Shown here: positions 62,701 to 64,000 of the stretch, one piece after another | Layout of the letters: each line of letters starts with the position of its first letter | Position numbering within the stretch: the stretch's first letter is position 1 | From: Xylocopa sonorina | Taxonomy: Eukaryota > Arthropoda > Insecta > Hymenoptera > Apidae | NCBI RefSeq assembly: GCF_050948175.1 | Contig: NW_027490109.1 | Location: 1,798,001 to 1,862,000, forward strand | Direction of reading: 5' to 3' | Length of the DNA stretch: 64,000 nt | Notes under the pieces: model-generated | Databases searched by the model: none | The model's input: the letters and a program-made list of their open reading frames with translations, nothing else | What the model was told of the DNA's origin: nothing | Translations under genes and position numbers: made by a program

Positions 62701-64000
62701 AGACGAGGAATACATAACACATCGCAAATCATAATATATCTTACCATGAGACATAGAAATGAGATGCGATATCGCGTTTTAAGAAGCATTTGAACTCTAT
62801 TTCTACGATACGTAGACATCTGCAAACGCTATTTCCTAGCGAGGAAGTGTCGCATTCACATTCATTTGAAGTGTAGACGAGGAATACATGACACTTCGCA
62901 AATCGTATTATATCTTACCATGAAATATAGAAATGAGATGCGATATCGCGTTTTAAGAAGTATTAGAACTCTATTGCTACGATAGGTAGACGTTTGCAAA
63001 CGATATTTCCTTGCAAGGATGTGTCGCATTTACATTCATTTGAATCGTAGACGAGGAATGCATAACACTTCGCAATGAATATTACATCTTACCATGAAAC
63101 ATAGAAATGAGATGCGATATCGCGTTTTAAGAAGCATTAGAACTATATTGCTACGATACCTAGACATCTACAGACGTTATTTCCTAGCAAGGAAATGTCG
63201 CATTTACATTCATTTGAAGTGTAGACGAGGAATACATGACACTTCGCAAATCGTATTATATCTTACCATGAAACATAGAAATGAAATGCGATATCGCGTT
63301 TTAAGAAGCATTAGAACTCTATTGCTACGATACCTGGACATCTGCAGACGCTATTTTCTAGCAGGGAAGTGTGGCATTTACATTCATTTGAAGTGTAGAC
63401 GAGGAATACATGACACTTCGCAAATCATATTATATCTTACCATGAAACATAGAAATGAGATGCGATATCGCGTTTTAAGTGGCATTGGAAATCTATAGCT
63501 ACGATACGTAGACATCTCCAAACGCTATATCCTAGCGAGGAAGTGTCGCATTCACATTCATTTGAAGTGTAGACGAGGAATACATGACACTTCGCAAATC
63601 ATATTATATCTTACCATGAAACATAGAAATGAGATGCGATATCGCGTTTTAAGTATCATATGAACTCTATTGCTACGATACGTAGACATCTGCAAACGCT
63701 ATTTCCTTGCAAGGAAGTGTCGCATTTACATTCATTTGAATCGTAGACGAGGTATACATGACACTTCGCAATTCATATTATATCTTACCATGAAACATAG
63801 AAATGAGTTGCGATATCGCGTTTTAAGAAGCATTAGAAATCTATTGCTACGATACGTAGACATCTGCAAACGCTATTTCCTAGCGAGGAAGTGTCGCATT
63901 CACATTCATTTGAAGTGTAGACGTGGAATACATGACACTTCGCAAATCATATTATATCTTACCATGAAACATTGAAATGAGATGCGATATCGCGTTTTAA
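59721..64000 (+). repeat. Satellite domain with 1392-bp (8-mer) HOR
   Basis: It starts with an unusually diverged monomer at about 59726-59840. The blocks at 60538 and 60952 then recur at 61930 and 62344, 1392 bp apart, sharing GAAATGTAGACGATG, ACACTTCCCAATTC and GGAAGTTTCGC. From about 63.3 kb the pattern seen at 56.0-56.6 kb returns: CTATTTTCTAGCAGGG, then AAGTGGCATTGG, then AAGTATCATATG. The array runs off the window end. Confidence 0.8.
59726..59840 (+). repeat. Highly diverged satellite monomer
   Basis: The monomer is recognisable by its flanks and by CTTATCATG and GAGATGCGAT. It has many private changes: ATTCTGAAGAGAATACG (3 bp shorter than other monomers), ACTTTACATTGAATATTAAATC, CAATATAGTAATG, and GCGATAATGCG, which breaks the second palindrome. 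It is the most diverged monomer I noticed in the window. It lies at the junction between the 5/6/13-mer and 8-mer domains, as expected for a unit not recently homogenised. Confidence 0.7.

Larger units (their letters stand above)
44198..64000 (+). repeat. 174-bp satellite array, right block
   Basis: This is a continuation of the same satellite in the same orientation, about 114 monomers running off the window end. It resumes at GTAGACATCTGC directly after the retrotransposon. The monomers are mostly type B, with the TGAAGTGTAGACG and GCGATATCGC variants. Type A monomers (TGAATCGTAGACG, GCAATATCTCG) are scarce compared with 18-34 kb. Typical local variants are AGAGGCATTGGAAATC and TTCCTAGCGAGGAA, which are rare left of the element. 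HOR periods of 1740, 870, 1044, 2261 and 1392 bp can be followed by matching diagnostic variants. Confidence 0.97.

Noticed and set aside
1..64000. CENP-B box in the satellite monomer
   Set aside because: No match to the TTCG-N4-A-N2-CGGG pattern was found; TTCGATACG and TTCGCAAATC do not fit.
1..64000. Honeybee 176-bp AluI satellite or human-type alpha satellite
   Set aside because: The length is similar, but the monomer lacks regular AGCT sites and shows no resemblance to alpha satellite that I can recognise. No named family is assigned.
1..64000. tRNA, rRNA or other structured RNA genes
   Set aside because: No cloverleaf, rRNA core sequence or snRNA motif was seen in the satellite or the element, apart from the PBS complement.

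Overview
The window is eukaryotic repeat DNA with no host gene that I can recognise. It consists of one long tandem satellite array, all in the same orientation, interrupted once by a rearranged Ty3/gypsy-type LTR retrotransposon at 34527-44197. The satellite monomer is about 174 bp. There are roughly 198 monomers left of the element and about 114 right of it. The gypsy-type Gag and Pol, the lack of an env gene, a candidate tRNA-Leu primer site and the GC-rich LTR suggest an animal, most probably an insect. The species cannot be named from this sequence. A nucleosome-sized monomer, higher-order repeats and a single orientation over about 54 kb fit centromeric or pericentromeric heterochromatin; that is an inference.

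Left satellite (1-34526). Monomers are organised in nested higher-order repeats (HORs). At 1-8400 a 2263-bp unit (13 monomers plus 1 nt) is repeated almost without change, after one copy that carries an extra monomer. Further right the units change: about 1042 bp (6-mer) near 9.5-11.6 kb, about 522 bp (3-mer) near 13.2-14.3 kb, 1392 bp (8-mer) near 14.4-16.9 kb, 2784 bp (16-mer) at 18-21.3 kb, and 1392/2088 bp units from 22.7 kb to the element. Two linked monomer haplotypes are interleaved. Type B carries a GCGATATCGC palindrome and GAAGTGT; type A has lost both and carries an in-frame TGA.

Retrotransposon (34527-44197). It lies on the minus strand. In its own 5'-to-3' direction it holds a tRNA-Leu-like PBS, an intact gag (two CCHC knuckles), a -1 frameshift signal (GGGAAAC plus stem), and pol (protease, RT, RNase H, integrase, GPY module). 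Pol is broken by one TAG. It then runs through the polypurine tract and 184 codons into the 3' LTR. Only the last 163 bp of the 5' LTR remain; they are fused to an almost complete LTR in the opposite direction. No target-site duplication is present and 26 bp of satellite are missing at the insertion point. The element looks incapable of normal transcription from its 5' end.

Right satellite (44198-64000). The same monomer continues in the same orientation but with different HOR units: 1740 bp (10-mer), 870 bp (5-mer), 1044 bp (6-mer), 2261 bp (13-mer) and again 1392 bp (8-mer). Type A monomers are much rarer here than just left of the element, so the element sits at a boundary between satellite domains. 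Because the monomer length is 3 x 58, one frame stays open over several monomers in places (up to 403 codons). Recurrent stops and indels argue that this is a by-product and not a gene.
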